Source of the DNA: Gnetum montanum
Lineage: Eukaryota; Streptophyta; Gnetopsida; Gnetales; Gnetaceae
DNA length: 60,364 bases
Reading direction: 5' to 3'
NCBI GenBank assembly: GCA_015680685.1
Contig: MNCI01008903.1
Span: 1 to 60,364 of the forward strand
The notes under the pieces are model-generated. The model was not told the origin of the DNA and ran no database searches. It was given only the letters and a program-made list of their open reading frames with translations. Made by a program: the position numbers and the translations under genes. Shown here piece by piece: positions 58,004 through 60,364 of the stretch. The first letter of the stretch is position 1; each line of letters begins with the position of its first letter.

Positions 58004-59823
58004 AACATCCTATATGTTCAATCTAAGCCAATCTTAAGAAGGGACCAAAATCTAGTGGAACATCAGAATTTTTGTGCATCAAACCATAATCAAATTGAAT
58101 AACATAGTGAAATTTATAAAAAAATTCCATAAAACTCTCATGTATAAACTAAGCTATAGCATGGAATAGCACATACCAAACCAACACTACTATATATACC
58201 TAATATCAAAAGACTATATCATACATCTTTTTCATTCAAGCCACATGTCCAACAAACATAAACATCATAACATATTAGTCAATATGTTTGGTACCCATTT
58301 GCTATTATCATATACATCATATACATTCTACAAAGATACTATAGCTCATGAGTTGTCTAGACCAAAACCATTAGTAAACAAGTTTATCTCTTTAACATAT
58401 ACATGTAATAGGATGAACAAGTACATGGACCTAAATTCACCATCACCTCCCTTATATCAGTTGCTTTCTTCAGCTCCCAACTTCATCACCTACACAAAAA
58501 GATGGGTTAATACAAGACTGAGTGGGAGCCTTTACACATCCTTTGTAGATGGAAAGTATGATGTTTTGCTAGAAAAGTGGGGTGGGACATGCTAAGCTAC
58601 CTACAATAGAGTTAATACAGCATATGCCATATGTATATCACAACATAGTACATAAGTGCATCATAATCCAAGGCATCATTGGCAATATCAATCATCTATA
58701 CTAGGACTCTATCATATCATTGATGATCATGGTTGTCCATTCTAAGCACAAACAAAACACATCAAAGCAACATAGCATTACTATTCATCACATACCAAAT
58801 TTAAATGCATAACACAACTAGGGCTCATTTATTACAACCATATCAACACACATACAAACACACATTATAAGTAATTAGTGCCCTAAGGTATGATTATTCC
58901 ATATTCCATAAGCATATCACATAGTTCTTATAGCAGTTGACACATATATACTTATTGTAAGTATGATATTATTGATATGAGTGCTCAAATCACTAAAAAT
59001 ACGTATAGGTCTTTTATTAGTTTTACCATTACTTAATTCATCACTGGTGCTAATTTTTGCTACCTTAATTGTATCCATAGGTTACTAACCTTTTGGGGGA
59101 TGGATCCAAATATAACCAAATAAACCTAGATCTTGTACCAGCCATAGGCTTGGCTAGTGCCCTTACACCCTTAGGAATAAGGCCTTAGACTAGACCCTCA
59201 TTGATGCATCATAGTGAGGATCATTACAACTCCTTTGGGATGCCTCATGACCAACCAATTCATACCCTCGTATCAACTTCAACTACCAATGTTTCAATTG
59301 ATTTGTATAATCTACACATTCATCATAGCATAACATAACTCATCAAATTGAGATGATGGTCACAAGCAACCTGTGCTACATGTGTCATGTCACATCCCAT
59401 CATAGTACCATGGTGTCCTTGTCATAAATCCATAAACAATGCATGTCTATCATTTACGAACTGATATGAAGCATAATATCATAAGTAATATATGCATACT
59501 CATAACAACTCATAGACATCAATACCAACAATGCATACTAGCACCACAAATTCCATGCTACCTAACTTAAGGCCTGTAGTTAGCATCAATTTCTAGTTTC
59601 ATTATGTTAATATTAAGTTCTCAAATTAAATTCTACTATGACATATGTGTGGTTCACATCTCATTCATGTTGATTAGTTTTTAACTAAGCATAACCTCAA
59701 TGTAGCTTGCATTGGCCTTGCACTAGGCATTGTGAGCTAGCCACACATGCGATGCCACTTGTCTTGAGCAAGACAAAGAATACTAGCTCGATCACTAGTA
59801 AACTGCTCCTCATGCTAACTACC
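58004..59823 (-). mobile_element. Possible chromovirus-like LTR fragment
   Basis: Starts TGTAACATCC on the plus strand, like TGTAACACCC at 36070, which is the 3' edge of a minus-strand LTR. The A/C-rich composition matches the 36070-39402 LTR. No far end or long alignment was found. A frame at 58245-58595 shows no family motif. If this is not an LTR, the stretch holds nothing I recognise. Confidence 0.3.
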
Positions 59824-60364
59824 TGATGAGTGGCGAGGTACCCCTACACTCCACCATACGAATACGAGTGTGCACGTGCGATCTGGTCGAACTCCGCAAA
59901 CTAAATGCCTTAACGCCAAAAGAAACACTTGGGGTTAATCGTTCGTTGTCTTTCCAGGCTTGCTTGTATGTGTCACGGTGTAAGGTTAAGAAAGTCTGAG
60001 GTATATGATTTTTTTGGTATTTTTGGCTTATCTTCTATGCTACCAGGAGAAAGGGTTGAGAAACTAAGCTAACTCTAACTAAGATCTAAGTCTAAATTAA
60101 CTAGCGTCAGCATCCGTTCCCACTTACCGGACACACCCTGAACTATGCAACTGTAGCTTACCAAATGCTAATCGTTACTAGGATCGCCGCACGTAACGTA
60201 AGTGCTCGAAGTGGTCGTACCGAGGCACCTATTTAGCCTACGTGTGATAAGCAGCCGATTCCTTAGCCAGCCGTACACACCCGTGGGTGCTCGTAACTAA
60301 GTCGTACTTATCACACGATCTAGCCTAGCAATGAGCAGCCGATTCCTCAACTAGCCGTACACAT
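59824..60364 (+). mobile_element. LTR, younger copy of the 18245 family, cut by window edge
   Basis: Begins TGATGAGTGGCGAGGTACCC and follows 18245 onward (ACACTCCACCATACGAATACG, TCGAACTCCGCA). It keeps many CpGs (GCACGTGCGATCTGGTCG) that are TG/CA in the older copy. A tandem repeat around GAGCAGCCGATTCCT...AGCCGTACACA starts at about 60248 and recurs at about 60333. Whether an internal region follows cannot be seen. Confidence 0.75.

Noticed and set aside
18245-60364. The LTRs at 18245 and 59824 as the two ends of one giant element
   Set aside because: The 190-bp array continues on both sides of the first copy, and the copies differ greatly in age, so they are separate insertions.

Overview
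This is a stretch of a large, repeat-rich seed-plant nuclear genome. Nearly everything in it is decayed Ty3/Gypsy-type LTR retrotransposon sequence with CpG replaced by TpG/CpA and many in-frame stops. It holds one intact, intron-containing host gene. A gymnosperm is the likeliest source because the elements are old and diverged, LTRs reach 3.3 kb, and cellular genes are sparse; this is inference. Five Ns at 21458-21462 show that it is a draft assembly.

The host gene lies at 40896-44093 (+) and encodes a makorin-type E3 ubiquitin ligase. Six coding exons give a 365-residue protein with four C3H zinc fingers, a makorin Cys/His motif and a C3HC4 RING. Its first coding exon has only 11 bases. 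CpG is preserved around its start (about 40680-41000), unlike the flanking transposons.

Layout, left to right. 1-563: 3' end of a Tat-like integrase, followed by a short-repeat array (570-860) and LTR-like sequence. 3755-13600: unit A, a multi-exon antisense gene (4877-8476, +), a 28-bp repeat array (8640-9030) and a convergent gag-protease gene (9123-12958, -), then a probable LTR to about 15475. 15485-16738: a reverse transcriptase fragment (-). 17440-21457: a roughly 190-bp satellite-like array, split by a 0.9-kb solo LTR (18245-19143). 21902-34000: unit B, the same arrangement as unit A (gene 23619-27218 +, array 27530-27880, gag-protease 28058-31734 -). 34230-39402: the 5' end of a chromovirus-like element (-) with a tRNA-iMet primer site and a 3.33-kb LTR. 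40640-45000: the makorin gene. 47417-57256: a nearly complete 9.84-kb Athila-like element (+) with both LTRs and a perfect 5-bp target duplication ATAGG. It sits inside an older LTR of its own kind and carries a truncated integrase fused to an extra open frame. 57262-60364: rest of the older LTR, a possible second chromovirus LTR edge at 58004, and the start of a less decayed copy of the solo-LTR family at 59824.

The most unusual content is the pair of units A and B. Both have gag-protease but no reverse transcriptase or integrase between the protease stop and the repeat array. Both carry, on the opposite strand, a spliced gene with matching exon borders whose first main exon resembles an FCP1/NIF-type HAD phosphatase with its catalytic aspartates lost. 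I read this as a non-autonomous retroelement family that captured a host gene, with introns kept because the gene is antisense to the element RNA.
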